From: Bryobacterales bacterium
GTDB taxonomy: Bacteria > Acidobacteriota > Terriglobia > Bryobacterales > Bryobacteraceae
Length of the DNA stretch: 64,000 bases
Direction: 5' to 3'
Assembly (NCBI GenBank): GCA_020851655.1
Contig: JADZCI010000306.1
Location: forward strand, 1-64,000
Each line of letters opens with the position of its first letter. Position 1 is the stretch's first letter. The notes beneath the pieces were generated by a model that had not been told where the DNA came from, ran no database searches, and worked only from the letters and a program-made list of their open reading frames with translations. The position numbers and the translations under genes were made by a program. This document shows positions 18,528 to 26,767 of the stretch, in pieces.

Positions 18528-20243
18528 ATGCTCAGTGTCTCCAGTCTGCTGGTTCTGGCAACTCCGTCGCGGCTGATTTCGCTTAGCGCCATCGACACGG
18601 TCATCATCGCCATTTACTTCGCCGTGGTGATTGCGATCGGCTTCTACCTGAAGGGCCAGGCCGAAACCGGCGAAGACTTCTTCATGGCTGGCCGGGAGAT
18701 GACGGCCTGGATTGCCGGGTTGAGTTTCCTTTCCGCCAATCTCGGATCGCTCGAGTTGATGGGCTGGGCCGCCGCGTCGTATCAGTACGGCATCCTGGCG
18801 ACGCATTGGTATTGGATTGGAGCGATTCCGGCGATGCTGTTTCTCGGCATCGTAATGATGCCGTTTTACTACATTTCCAAGACACACTCGGTGCCGGGAT
18901 ACTTGCAACTCCGTTTTGGCGAGTCGAGCCGCGGGCTGGCCGCGGTGTCTTTCGCCTTCATGACCGTGCTGATGAGCGGCATCAACATGTACTCGATGGC
19001 GCTGGTGATGAAGGTCGTGCTCGGCTGGGACATCAACTTCAGCATCTGGGTCTCCTCCCTTACCGTGGCCGTCTACGTAGCGCTGGGCGGGTTGCGCTCG
19101 GCGATCTTCAACGAGGTTCTCCAGTTCGTGCTGATCTGGTTTGGCGCGCTGCTGATCCCGATCCTCGGCCTGGTGGAGGCGGGTGGGTGGGGACCGCTGA
19201 AACAGAAAATCGCGGAAAATCTCGGCCGGACCGACTACACCCACCTGTGGCAGACGCTGGGCAGCTTCACCGGCAATCCGATGGGCATTCACTGGACGGG
19301 GATTGTTCTCGGGTTGGGTTGGGTGATTTCGTTCGGCTACTGGACGACGGACTTTTTGGTCGTCCAACGTGTGTTGGCGGCCAGGGACCTTCGTTCCGCG
19401 CAGATGGCGCCTATCATTGGCGCGGCCTTCAAGATGCTGGTGCCGTTTATCGTCATCATGCCGGGGTTGCTGGGCTTGGCGTTGCTGCCGGAAAAGCTGA
19501 TGGGCGAGGCGGAAGCCGTGGCGCAAGGCGCCCACTCCTACAACGAAGTGTTGCCGCTGATGCTGGCCCGGTACTGCGGTCCGGGGCTGCTGGGATTGGG
19601 CATTACGGCGCTGATTGCCGGCTTCATGTCGGGAATGGCGGGCAACGTCAGCGCGTTTGCGACGGTCTGGACCTACGACATCTACCGGGCGTTCTTCAAG
19701 AGGTCGGCGACGGACGCTCATTACGTGAGCATGGGCCGGTGGTGCACGATTGTCGGCGTGCTGGTCAGTATCGGCACCGCGTACCTGGTCATGCAGTTCG
19801 AGAGCATCATGGACTATGTTCAGGCGCTCTTCAGTTTCTTCATCGCGCCCTTGTTTGGAACCGTGTTGCTGGGCATGCTGTGGAAACGAGCCACGCCGGC
19901 GGGCGGCTTCTGGGGCTTGCTGGCGGGCACCGGCTCGTCCATCGCCATGTGGGCGTGGGTGAAGGTCGATCCCAGCGCGCTCGCGGTCATCGCCTTGTCT
20001 TCGAACGCCAAAGATATGGCCGAGAACATGTACCGAGCGCTGTGGTCGTGGATCGTGTGCGTTGTGGTGACCGTGGTGGTCAGCTACATAACCAAGCCGA
20101 AGCCGGAGAGCGAACTGGCCGGGTTGGTATACGGGTGCACGGAGGTGCCCTCGGAAGGAAATCTGCCGCTGATTCAGCGCCCGATCTTCTGGGCAATTGT
20201 GGTGGCGGTGGTTCTCATCGTTTTGAACATCGTTCTCTGGTAA
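18528..20243 (+). CDS. Sodium:solute symporter (SSS family)
   Basis: A 571-residue integral membrane protein with about 13-14 hydrophobic segments, of the SglT/PutP family that uses a Na+ gradient to import sugars or other solutes. The early segments AGREMTAWIAGLSFLSANLGSLELMGWAAASYQYGI and later GLGITALIAGFMSGMAGNVSAFATVWTYDIYR are typical. The stop is immediately followed by the isomerase start. Being first in an operon with isomerase, ribulokinase and epimerase genes, it likely imports L-arabinose or a related sugar. Confidence 0.93.
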   Translation: MLSVSSLLVLATPSRLISLSAIDTVIIAIYFAVVIAIGFYLKGQAETGEDFFMAGREMTAWIAGLSFLSANLGSLELMGWAAASYQYGILATHWYWIGAIPAMLFLGIVMMPFYYISKTHSVPGYLQLRFGESSRGLAAVSFAFMTVLMSGINMYSMALVMKVVLGWDINFSIWVSSLTVAVYVALGGLRSAIFNEVLQFVLIWFGALLIPILGLVEAGGWGPLKQKIAENLGRTDYTHLWQTLGSFTGNPMGIHWTGIVLGLGWVISFGYWTTDFLVVQRVLAARDLRSAQMAPIIGAAFKMLVPFIVIMPGLLGLALLPEKLMGEAEAVAQGAHSYNEVLPLMLARYCGPGLLGLGITALIAGFMSGMAGNVSAFATVWTYDIYRAFFKRSATDAHYVSMGRWCTIVGVLVSIGTAYLVMQFESIMDYVQALFSFFIAPLFGTVLLGMLWKRATPAGGFWGLLAGTGSSIAMWAWVKVDPSALAVIALSSNAKDMAENMYRALWSWIVCVVVTVVVSYITKPKPESELAGLVYGCTEVPSEGNLPLIQRPIFWAIVVAVVLIVLNIVLW

Positions 20244-21659
20244 ATGGACATGTCGAAGAATACATTCGGACTGATAGTGGGAAACCGGGGCTTCTTCCCC
20301 GATCACCTGGCCAAGAGCGGCCGTGAAGAGATGATCGCGACGCTGGAAAGATCCGGCTACGGCGTTGTGTGCCCGGCGCCGGAAGATACCAAGCACGGCG
20401 CGGTCGAGACACGCGCCGAGGCGCGCAAGTGCGCGGACCTGTTCCGCTCAAGGGCCGCCGAGATCGGCGGCATCATCGTGACGCTGCCGAACTTCGGAGA
20501 CGAGCGCGGCGTCGCCGAGACCATCCGGATGGCGAATCTCAACGTCCCGGTGCTGGTGCAGGCGTTTCCGGACACGGCGTCAAAGATGACCATTGCGGAC
20601 CGCCGGGACAGTTTCTGCGGCAAGATGAGCGCGTGCAACAATCTGTCGCAATACCGGATTCCCTTCTCGCTAACCACGCTGCACACCGAGGCTCCATCGT
20701 CGGCGGAGTTTGCCCGGGACATGGCGTGGTTTAGCGCCGTTTGCCGTGTGGTCAATGGCATGCGCAACCTGCGTGTGGGTGCGATTGGCGCCCGGCCTTC
20801 GGCTTTCAACACAGTGCGGTACAGCGAAAAGATTCTAGAAGCGAACGGAATCACGATCGAGCCGATCGACCTGTCTGAGATCTTCGGACGCATCGCGCGG
20901 ATGAAGGACGACGATCCGGCCGCTCAAGCCAAGCTCGCCGCCATCCAGAACTACGTTTCGACTGCTGGAATTCCGGTCGAGGCCCTGCTTAAGATGGCCA
21001 AGCTGGGGGCGGTCATCGACAAGTGGATGGCGGACAACGAGCTGTTGGTCAGCGCCGTACAGTGCTGGACTTCGATGGAAGAATATTTTGGCGTGGTGCC
21101 CTGCACCGTGATGAGCATGATGAGCGACGGGCTGTCCTCGTCGGCCTGCGAAGTCGATATCCCCGGCGTTCTGGGCATGCACGCGCTCCGTCTGGCCACG
21201 GGCACGCCGAGCGCCCTGCTGGATTGGAATAACAACTACGGCGACGACCCCAACAAGGCGGTGTGCTTCCATTGCAGCAACCTGCCCAAGCACTTCTTCG
21301 CCGATGTGCGAATGGACTTCCAGGAGATCATCGCCGGCACGGTGGGCAAGCTGAACACGTTTGGGACATGCGTGGGCCGGGTGAAGGAATCGCCGATGAG
21401 CTTCGCGCGGTTCTCAACAAGCGATGTCACGGGCAAGGTCCGCGGCTACGTGGGCGTGGGGCGGTTCACCGGCGACCCGCTGGAGACCTTCGGCGGGGCG
21501 GGAGTCGTGGAAATACAGAAAATGCAGGACCTGCTGCGGTACATCTGTGAGCAGGGTTTCGAGCACCATGTCGCCGCCAACCTGGACGAGTCCGGCGCGG
21601 CCGCCGTGTATGAAGCCGCCACCCGTTACTTAGGGTGGGATGTCTACTGGCACAAGTGA
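20244..21659 (+). CDS. L-fucose/L-arabinose isomerase-family protein
   Basis: A 471-residue protein of the fucose isomerase-related family (COG2407 type), not the classical AraA family. Recognisable parts are GLIVGNRGFFP, the GGIIVTLPNFGDE segment, VGAIGARPSAFNTVRYSEKIL and CEVDIPGVLGMHALRLATG. Glu, Asp and His residues in this last part and near AVCFHCSNLPKHF would bind the metal. Its place before ribulokinase and ribulose-5-P epimerase genes suggests it makes the ketose for them, such as L-ribulose from L-arabinose. That substrate is inferred. The start directly follows the symporter stop. Confidence 0.87.
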   Translation: MDMSKNTFGLIVGNRGFFPDHLAKSGREEMIATLERSGYGVVCPAPEDTKHGAVETRAEARKCADLFRSRAAEIGGIIVTLPNFGDERGVAETIRMANLNVPVLVQAFPDTASKMTIADRRDSFCGKMSACNNLSQYRIPFSLTTLHTEAPSSAEFARDMAWFSAVCRVVNGMRNLRVGAIGARPSAFNTVRYSEKILEANGITIEPIDLSEIFGRIARMKDDDPAAQAKLAAIQNYVSTAGIPVEALLKMAKLGAVIDKWMADNELLVSAVQCWTSMEEYFGVVPCTVMSMMSDGLSSSACEVDIPGVLGMHALRLATGTPSALLDWNNNYGDDPNKAVCFHCSNLPKHFFADVRMDFQEIIAGTVGKLNTFGTCVGRVKESPMSFARFSTSDVTGKVRGYVGVGRFTGDPLETFGGAGVVEIQKMQDLLRYICEQGFEHHVAANLDESGAAAVYEAATRYLGWDVYWHK

Positions 21660-21666
21660 GTCAGCC

Positions 21667-23244
21667 ATGGCAATCGTAGCGGGAGTGGATTTTGGGACGT
21701 TGAGCGTCCGCGTGTCGATCTTCGACAGCGTTAAGGGAAGGATTGGTTCCGCCACGGCGGACTATCCGCTACACCGGAAGAAAGAAGACCCCGACCACGC
21801 GACGCAGAGCCATGCGCATCACATGGACGCGCTGGTGAAGGCGATGAAGGGCGCGCTGGAGGCCGCGGCCGTGGCGGGCCAGGCCGTCGAAGCAATTGCC
21901 CTGGATACGACGGGTTCGAGCGTCATTCCGGTCGGCGCCTCCCTGGAGCCTCTGGACGACTATTACCTCTGGTGCGACCACCGGGCCTGGCGCGAAGCGT
22001 CGCTCATTACGGCGGCGGCCCATGCGCAGAACCTGCAGGCCATCGAGTGGTGCGGCGGCACGTATTCGTCGGAATGGGGTTTTTCCAAGCTGCTGCACTG
22101 GCTGCGGAACAACCCGGAGAAGCGCGGCCAGATGGCGGCGGCGCTCGAGCATTGCGATATGGTGGCGGCCGTGCTGTGCGGGATCACCGATCCGCAACAG
22201 GTTCCGCGGTCCATCTGCGCCATGGGCCACAAGTGGATGTGGAACGCGTCGCTGGGCGGTTTTCCTTCCGATGAGTTCCTGGCGTCGGTCGATCCGTTGT
22301 TCGCCGGGATCGGCGCGAAGTTGAAGGGCCGTTTTGCGGCTTCGGACACGCTCGCCGGGCGTCTGTCGCCGGAGTGGGCGTCGAAATTAGGCTTGCGAGC
22401 CGGCATTCCGATTCCAGTGGGCGCCTTCGATGCTCACTGGGACGCCATCGGAGCGGGCGTGCGGCGGGGCGACGTGGTCAATGTAATCGGCACGTCGACC
22501 TGCATCATGGCCATTTCCGACGAGACACGGCTGGTGCCCGGCGTGTGCGGAGTGGTTCAGGGTTCGATTCATCCCGGAATGGCCGGGATCGAAGCAGGAC
22601 TGTCGGCGACGGGAGACATTTTCGACGCCATTGCCCGCCGTGCGGGAACTACGGTGGCGGCTTTGTCAAAGGGCCTGGATGCCTACCGTGCCGGCCAGAC
22701 CGGATTGTTGCGCCTCACCTGGGACAACGGGGACAGAACGGTTCTGGTCAACCCGGAATTGGGCGGCATCACGCTGGGATGGAAACTCACCCACACCGCC
22801 GAAGACGAACTCTTTGCCGCCATCGAAGGAACGGCGTTCCACACGCGCGTGATCCTGGAGCGCATGGAGGAATATGGAGTTCCCATCCAGCGCGTGATCA
22901 ACGGCGGAGGCATTCCACAGAAGAATGAAGTCCTGAACTACGTCTACGCCAATGTGCTGAACAAGCCGGTGCTGGCGCCGGAGACTGAAGTGACCAGCCT
23001 GGGGTCAGCCATCTTCGCGTTTCTCGCCGCCGGCGCCTTCAAGACCGTCGAAGAGGCGCAGGACGCGCTCTGCCCGAAATACCGGGTCTATCAACCCGAT
23101 GCCCGTTCCGCGGAAACCTATCAGGAACTCTACGGCCTCTACCGCACGCTGTACTTCAGCTTTGGCCAGCCGGGTTCGGACGCGGCCGCCATCGGCGACG
23201 TCCTGCCCACGCTGCGGAACATCGCCGCAAGGGTACGATCTTGA
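21667..23244 (+). CDS. araB: Ribulokinase
   Basis: FGGY-family kinase of 525 residues. N-terminal GVDFGTLSVRVSIFD is the AraB version of the phosphate loop (Asp-Phe-Gly-Thr-Leu-Ser). IALDTTGSSVIPV, CDHRAWREA, GAFDAHWDAIGAGV, VIGTSTCIM, and INGGGIPQKNEVLNYVYANVLNKPV match ribulokinases, which phosphorylate L-ribulose with ATP. The start ATG 21667 lies just after the isomerase stop. It belongs to the four-gene sugar operon from 18528 to 23955. Confidence 0.95.
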   Translation: MAIVAGVDFGTLSVRVSIFDSVKGRIGSATADYPLHRKKEDPDHATQSHAHHMDALVKAMKGALEAAAVAGQAVEAIALDTTGSSVIPVGASLEPLDDYYLWCDHRAWREASLITAAAHAQNLQAIEWCGGTYSSEWGFSKLLHWLRNNPEKRGQMAAALEHCDMVAAVLCGITDPQQVPRSICAMGHKWMWNASLGGFPSDEFLASVDPLFAGIGAKLKGRFAASDTLAGRLSPEWASKLGLRAGIPIPVGAFDAHWDAIGAGVRRGDVVNVIGTSTCIMAISDETRLVPGVCGVVQGSIHPGMAGIEAGLSATGDIFDAIARRAGTTVAALSKGLDAYRAGQTGLLRLTWDNGDRTVLVNPELGGITLGWKLTHTAEDELFAAIEGTAFHTRVILERMEEYGVPIQRVINGGGIPQKNEVLNYVYANVLNKPVLAPETEVTSLGSAIFAFLAAGAFKTVEEAQDALCPKYRVYQPDARSAETYQELYGLYRTLYFSFGQPGSDAAAIGDVLPTLRNIAARVRS

Positions 23245-23265
23245 TTGCGGACCACTGAGACCATC

Positions 23266-23955
23266 ATGCTCGAAACACTTCGTCAGGAAGTCTTCGACGC
23301 CAACCTGGAACTGGTGCGGCGCGGACTTGTGCTGTACACGTTCGGCAACGCCAGCGCAATCGACCGGGGCCGGGGCTTGGTGGTGATCAAGCCGAGCGGC
23401 GTTCCATACGAAACCATGACGGCGGCGGATATGGTGGTGGTGGACCTGGACGGCAGGGCGGTCGAAGGCGATCTTCGGCCTTCGTCCGACTTGGCCACCC
23501 ACCTGGTTCTTTACAAGGCTTTCCCGGCGATTGGCGGCGTGGTTCACACGCACTCACGGCAAGCGACCTCGTGGGCGCAGGCGCGGCGTGAAATCCCCTG
23601 TTTCGGGACCACCCACGCGGATTACTTCTATGGACCGGTGCCCGTCACCCCTCCGCTGACTCGCGACGAGATCGAGTCGGATTATGAGGTCAACACAGGC
23701 CACGTGATCGTGCGCCGTTTTCGCGACCTCGATCCACTGGCGGTTCCCGCGGTGCTGGTCGGCAACCACGCGCCGTTCTGCTGGGGCAAGACCGTGGCGG
23801 AAGCGGCCTACATGGCCGTCGTGCTGGAAGAAGTGGCGGCCATGGCCACCCAGACGCTGATCGCCAATCCTAACGCCGAACCCGTCGCGCAAGCCTTGCT
23901 GGACAAGCATTATTTCCGCAAGCACGGCGCCACGGCGTATTACGGGCAGAAGTAA
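23266..23955 (+). CDS. araD: L-ribulose-5-phosphate 4-epimerase
   Basis: Class II aldolase/epimerase of 229 residues. It converts L-ribulose-5-P to D-xylulose-5-P, the entry to the pentose phosphate pathway. The segments TFGNASAID, VVIKPSGVPYE, LRPSSDLATHLVLYKAFP, the zinc-site GGVVHTHSRQATSWAQARREIPCFGTTHADYFYG and VLVGNHAPFCWGKT are typical. I chose ATG 23266, where homology begins, 21 bases after the kinase stop. Last gene of the operon. Confidence 0.95.
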   Translation: MLETLRQEVFDANLELVRRGLVLYTFGNASAIDRGRGLVVIKPSGVPYETMTAADMVVVDLDGRAVEGDLRPSSDLATHLVLYKAFPAIGGVVHTHSRQATSWAQARREIPCFGTTHADYFYGPVPVTPPLTRDEIESDYEVNTGHVIVRRFRDLDPLAVPAVLVGNHAPFCWGKTVAEAAYMAVVLEEVAAMATQTLIANPNAEPVAQALLDKHYFRKHGATAYYGQK

Positions 23956-23956
23956 T

Positions 23957-24424
23957 TCACGGCTGACGGTCGCATTCGGCGATCGCGTCCTGCGCCACCT
24001 TCAAACGCTGGGCGGTTTCGGCCGTTTGGGGTTGCCAGTTTTTCCACCGGGCGGCATTCTTCTGGAACATCTGGCGCGCCCAAACGGGGTGCTTGTTGGC
24101 CAGCAGCATTCGGCCGTAGAGGTCATCCATGTCGGAAGCCGCTTCGACCGCCGCAAGGGTCGGCTTGGGGACCTGGAGCACACGGTTCAGCAAGGGCTGG
24201 CCTTTCAAAATCAACCCGGACGCTTCCTCTGGCCGGCCACTCCGGTACAGACGAAGCGCGTCGCGATGCAGGGCGGTGATTTCGGCAACGGTCACCGGGT
24301 ACCAGGATTCCGTGGTGGGATCCGGGGGAGGAGTTTCGGCCACCGGCGCAGGCGTTTTGGCGCAGCCAGTAAGGATTCCGGCCGCTACCAGGATGGCGAG
24401 GTGGCAAGGCGCGTTCACACCCAT
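23957..24424 (-). CDS. Small lipoprotein of unknown function
   Basis: About 155 residues. The start at ATG 24424 gives a signal peptide MGVNAPCHLAILVAAGILTGCAK with the lipobox LTGC, so the mature N-terminal Cys would be lipidated. A short Pro-rich linker follows, then an all-helical domain (TALHRDALRLYRSGRPEEASGLILKGQPLL) that resembles a TPR-like pair. Function is not recognised. It is convergent with araD (one base between stops) and divergent from the HIBADH-family gene. Confidence 0.72.
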   Translation of the reverse strand: MGVNAPCHLAILVAAGILTGCAKTPAPVAETPPPDPTTESWYPVTVAEITALHRDALRLYRSGRPEEASGLILKGQPLLNRVLQVPKPTLAAVEAASDMDDLYGRMLLANKHPVWARQMFQKNAARWKNWQPQTAETAQRLKVAQDAIAECDRQP

Positions 24425-24467
24425 GAGTTGAATTCTCTCGCAATCCGGTGGTACTGTCGCTAAGGTC

Positions 24468-25370
24468 ATGGCAAATCTTGGATTCTTAGGACTCGGCATC
24501 ATGGGTTACCCCATGGCGCGCAATCTTTGCAAGGCGGGCCACCATGTGGCCGTGTGGTCGCACACGGCGGCCAAAGCGGAGCAATTGGCGCAAGAAGCGG
24601 GTGCGGCGGCCTGTGTCTCCCCGCGAGAAGTGGCAGAGAAGTCTGACGTGATTTTCCTCTGTGTCGGAGATACCGGCATGAGCGCGCGGGTCACGCTGGG
24701 CGCTGAAGGGCTGATTGACGGGATCCGGCCCGGAGCGGTAGTGGCCGATTGCTCGACCGTTGCGCCCACGTACGCCCGCCGCGCCGCTACTGAATTGAAA
24801 ACAAAGGGTGCGGAATTCCTGGATGCTCCCTGTACCGGCTCCAAGCCAGGGGCCGAGGGTGCGACCCTGACTTTCATGATCGGCGGCGATCCCGCAGTCT
24901 ATGAAAAAGTGAAGCCTTTCTTCGAGGTTATGGGCAAACGGCTGTATTATTGTGGCGTGACTGGCCTGGGCCTGCATGCCAAACTGTCTCAGAACCTCAT
25001 TCTTTCTAATCTGTTACAAGCATTCAACGAAGGTATGGTGCTGGCTGCCAAGGCCGGTGTGAACCCGGAGTTGATGCTCGACATCCTGGACAACAGCGCG
25101 GCCAAGAGCGGATTGGTGTCGTATAAGGCTCCATTCGTGTTCCGGCGTGACTTTACTACCAATTTTTCAGTGAGATGGATGCACAAGGACATCGGTTTGA
25201 TGCTGGAGACCGGGGAGGAATTGGGCGTACCCTTGCCGTTGACTGCCTTGACCCAACAAATGTTCCGTACCGCCATGGCTCAAGGCCTGACGGATGAAGA
25301 TATGTGTTCTACAATCAAGGTTTTAGAGAAAGTAGTCGGCGTGGAAGTGCGATCCTCCAAAAAATTGTAG
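24468..25370 (+). CDS. 3-hydroxyisobutyrate dehydrogenase-family oxidoreductase
   Basis: A 300-residue beta-hydroxyacid dehydrogenase. The N-terminus has the NAD(P) motif LGFLGLGIMGYPMARNL, the substrate-binding LDAPCTGSKPGAEGATLTFMIGG, and the helix with catalytic Lys GLGLHAKLSQNLIL near 165-178. The family reduces or oxidises 3-hydroxyisobutyrate, tartronate semialdehyde or similar; the substrate cannot be told from the sequence. It is alone on its strand and divergent from the lipoprotein. Confidence 0.9.
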   Translation: MANLGFLGLGIMGYPMARNLCKAGHHVAVWSHTAAKAEQLAQEAGAAACVSPREVAEKSDVIFLCVGDTGMSARVTLGAEGLIDGIRPGAVVADCSTVAPTYARRAATELKTKGAEFLDAPCTGSKPGAEGATLTFMIGGDPAVYEKVKPFFEVMGKRLYYCGVTGLGLHAKLSQNLILSNLLQAFNEGMVLAAKAGVNPELMLDILDNSAAKSGLVSYKAPFVFRRDFTTNFSVRWMHKDIGLMLETGEELGVPLPLTALTQQMFRTAMAQGLTDEDMCSTIKVLEKVVGVEVRSSKKL

Positions 25371-25415
25371 ATTTCTCTTGCAATCCGGCGCTGCTTATCC
25401 TAGAATTGGAAGTAA

Positions 25416-25493
25416 GCCAGGGAGGCAACTCCCACCAAAGCGAGACTAACCTCAAAAGACCCCTGAAGCAACCTCCCTGGCGCCCTTAGGGGT
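25416..25493 (+). promoter_or_regulatory. Candidate pseudoknotted leader RNA upstream of dxr
   Basis: GCCAGGGAGG (25416-25425) pairs perfectly with CCTCCCTGGC (25472-25481), 10 bp. ACCCCT (25459-25464), inside that loop, pairs with AGGGGT (25488-25493), outside it, so the two helices interleave as a pseudoknot. A competing 5-bp hairpin GGGAG-GCAA-CTCCC (25420-25433, GNRA loop) uses the same 5' strand as the long helix. No T-run follows, so it is not a standard terminator. It lies 60 bases before the dxr start. I do not recognise a known riboswitch class. Confidence 0.5.
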
Positions 25494-25552
25494 TTCCCAC
25501 CAAACAAGGTTCAAAAGCCGAAGCCGCCAGTGCGTAGAAACAATCCAGTGAT

Positions 25553-26749
25553 ATGATGGGCAACGGTGCGCCGTTGAGAACACTCACTCTTCTTGGTTCA
25601 ACCGGAAGCATTGGCCAGAGCACCCTGGATGTGGTTCGGCGCCGGCGCGACGAATATCGGATTTTCGCGCTGGTAGCGGGAAAGAACCTGGACCTTCTCG
25701 CCCAACAGATTTTGGAATTCCAGCCACAATTTGCGGTTGTCGCAGACGAAAAGGATATTGAAGGTCTGCGCAGCCGCCTCAACCGGGGCGTGCCGCCCGA
25801 GATCCTGGCCGGTCCGAGAGCGCGTGTGGAGGTGTCTACTGCACCGGAAGTCGATTTTGTCATGTCTGCCATTGTGGGAGTTGCGGGCATGGAAGCCACG
25901 TATGAGGCGGTCCGCCAAAAAAAACGCATAGGTCTGGCAAATAAAGAAACATTAGTCGCGGGCGGGCGTCTAGTGATTCAGGCAGCCCGGGATTCACAAG
26001 CGGAGATCATCCCAGTGGACAGCGAGCACAACGGGGCTCATCAGTGCCTGCGGGCGGGAAGGCGGCACGAAGTTACCCGGCTTCTGCTTACGGCATCGGG
26101 TGGCCCGTTTCGTAAGACTCCCAAAGCGGAATTGGCAAGTGTGACACCGGCGCAGGCCTTGAATCATCCAACCTGGAGGATGGGCCAGCGAATCACCATA
26201 GATTCGGCGACCCTGATGAACAAGGGTTTTGAAGTCATTGAGGCCTGCTGGTTGTTTGATCTGCCGGCATCCCAGGTGGATGTGGTGGTGCACCCGCAGT
26301 CCAGCGTGCACGCAATGGTGGAATACAATGATGGCAGCGTTGTGGCGCAGATTTCGGCTACCGATATGCGGATGCCGATTCAGTACGCGCTGACGTATCC
26401 GGAGCGCGGCGACGCGCCCGTGCCAAGGCTGGATTGGACCGAAGCCCGGACATGGGAGTTCCATGCGCCGGATCCTGACCGCTTTCCGCTCTTGCGGCTT
26501 GCTTATCAAGCCCAGGAGGCGGGCGGGTCGGCCACGTGCACGCTCAACGCAGCCGATGAAGTAGCCGTGGAAGCGTTCTTGAACGAGCAGATTTCATTTA
26601 CCGCGATCGCATCTGTTGTTGAGGAAACGCTGGCGGAGGTCCCTTCGCGCAATGCGTCCTCGATTGGTGAGTTACTCGAGATTGATCGCGAATCACGCCG
26701 GGTGGCACGCCAGATAGCCGGCGGTAAACCTGTGAGGACGGCCGTTTAG
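25553..26749 (+). CDS. dxr: 1-deoxy-D-xylulose 5-phosphate reductoisomerase
   Basis: DXR of 398 residues, NADPH-dependent conversion of DXP to MEP in the isoprenoid pathway. The N-terminal motif LTLLGSTGSIGQSTLDVVRR, the GLANKETLVAGG segment, the metal/substrate-binding IPVDSEHNGAHQCL, ASGGPFRKTP, WRMGQRITIDSATLMNKGFEVIEACWLFD and VHPQSSVHAMVEY are all present. The start is ATG 25553 or the adjacent ATG 25556. A candidate structured leader precedes it. The RseP-type protease gene follows, a common dxr-rseP arrangement. Confidence 0.97.
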   Translation: MMGNGAPLRTLTLLGSTGSIGQSTLDVVRRRRDEYRIFALVAGKNLDLLAQQILEFQPQFAVVADEKDIEGLRSRLNRGVPPEILAGPRARVEVSTAPEVDFVMSAIVGVAGMEATYEAVRQKKRIGLANKETLVAGGRLVIQAARDSQAEIIPVDSEHNGAHQCLRAGRRHEVTRLLLTASGGPFRKTPKAELASVTPAQALNHPTWRMGQRITIDSATLMNKGFEVIEACWLFDLPASQVDVVVHPQSSVHAMVEYNDGSVVAQISATDMRMPIQYALTYPERGDAPVPRLDWTEARTWEFHAPDPDRFPLLRLAYQAQEAGGSATCTLNAADEVAVEAFLNEQISFTAIASVVEETLAEVPSRNASSIGELLEIDRESRRVARQIAGGKPVRTAV

Positions 26750-26767
26750 GGCTGAGGTTCTTGAGTC

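Noticed and set aside
18519-20396. Long minus-strand open frame opposite the symporter
   Set aside because: Composition is His/Arg/Gln-rich with no motif, which fits an antisense shadow of a hydrophobic protein's gene.
25416-25493. Intrinsic terminator for the gene at 24468-25370
   Set aside because: A strong helix is present but no T-run follows; the crossing pairs suggest another kind of RNA.
25505-25520. tRNA T-loop-like GGTTCAAAAGCC
   Set aside because: No acceptor, anticodon or D arm can be drawn around it.
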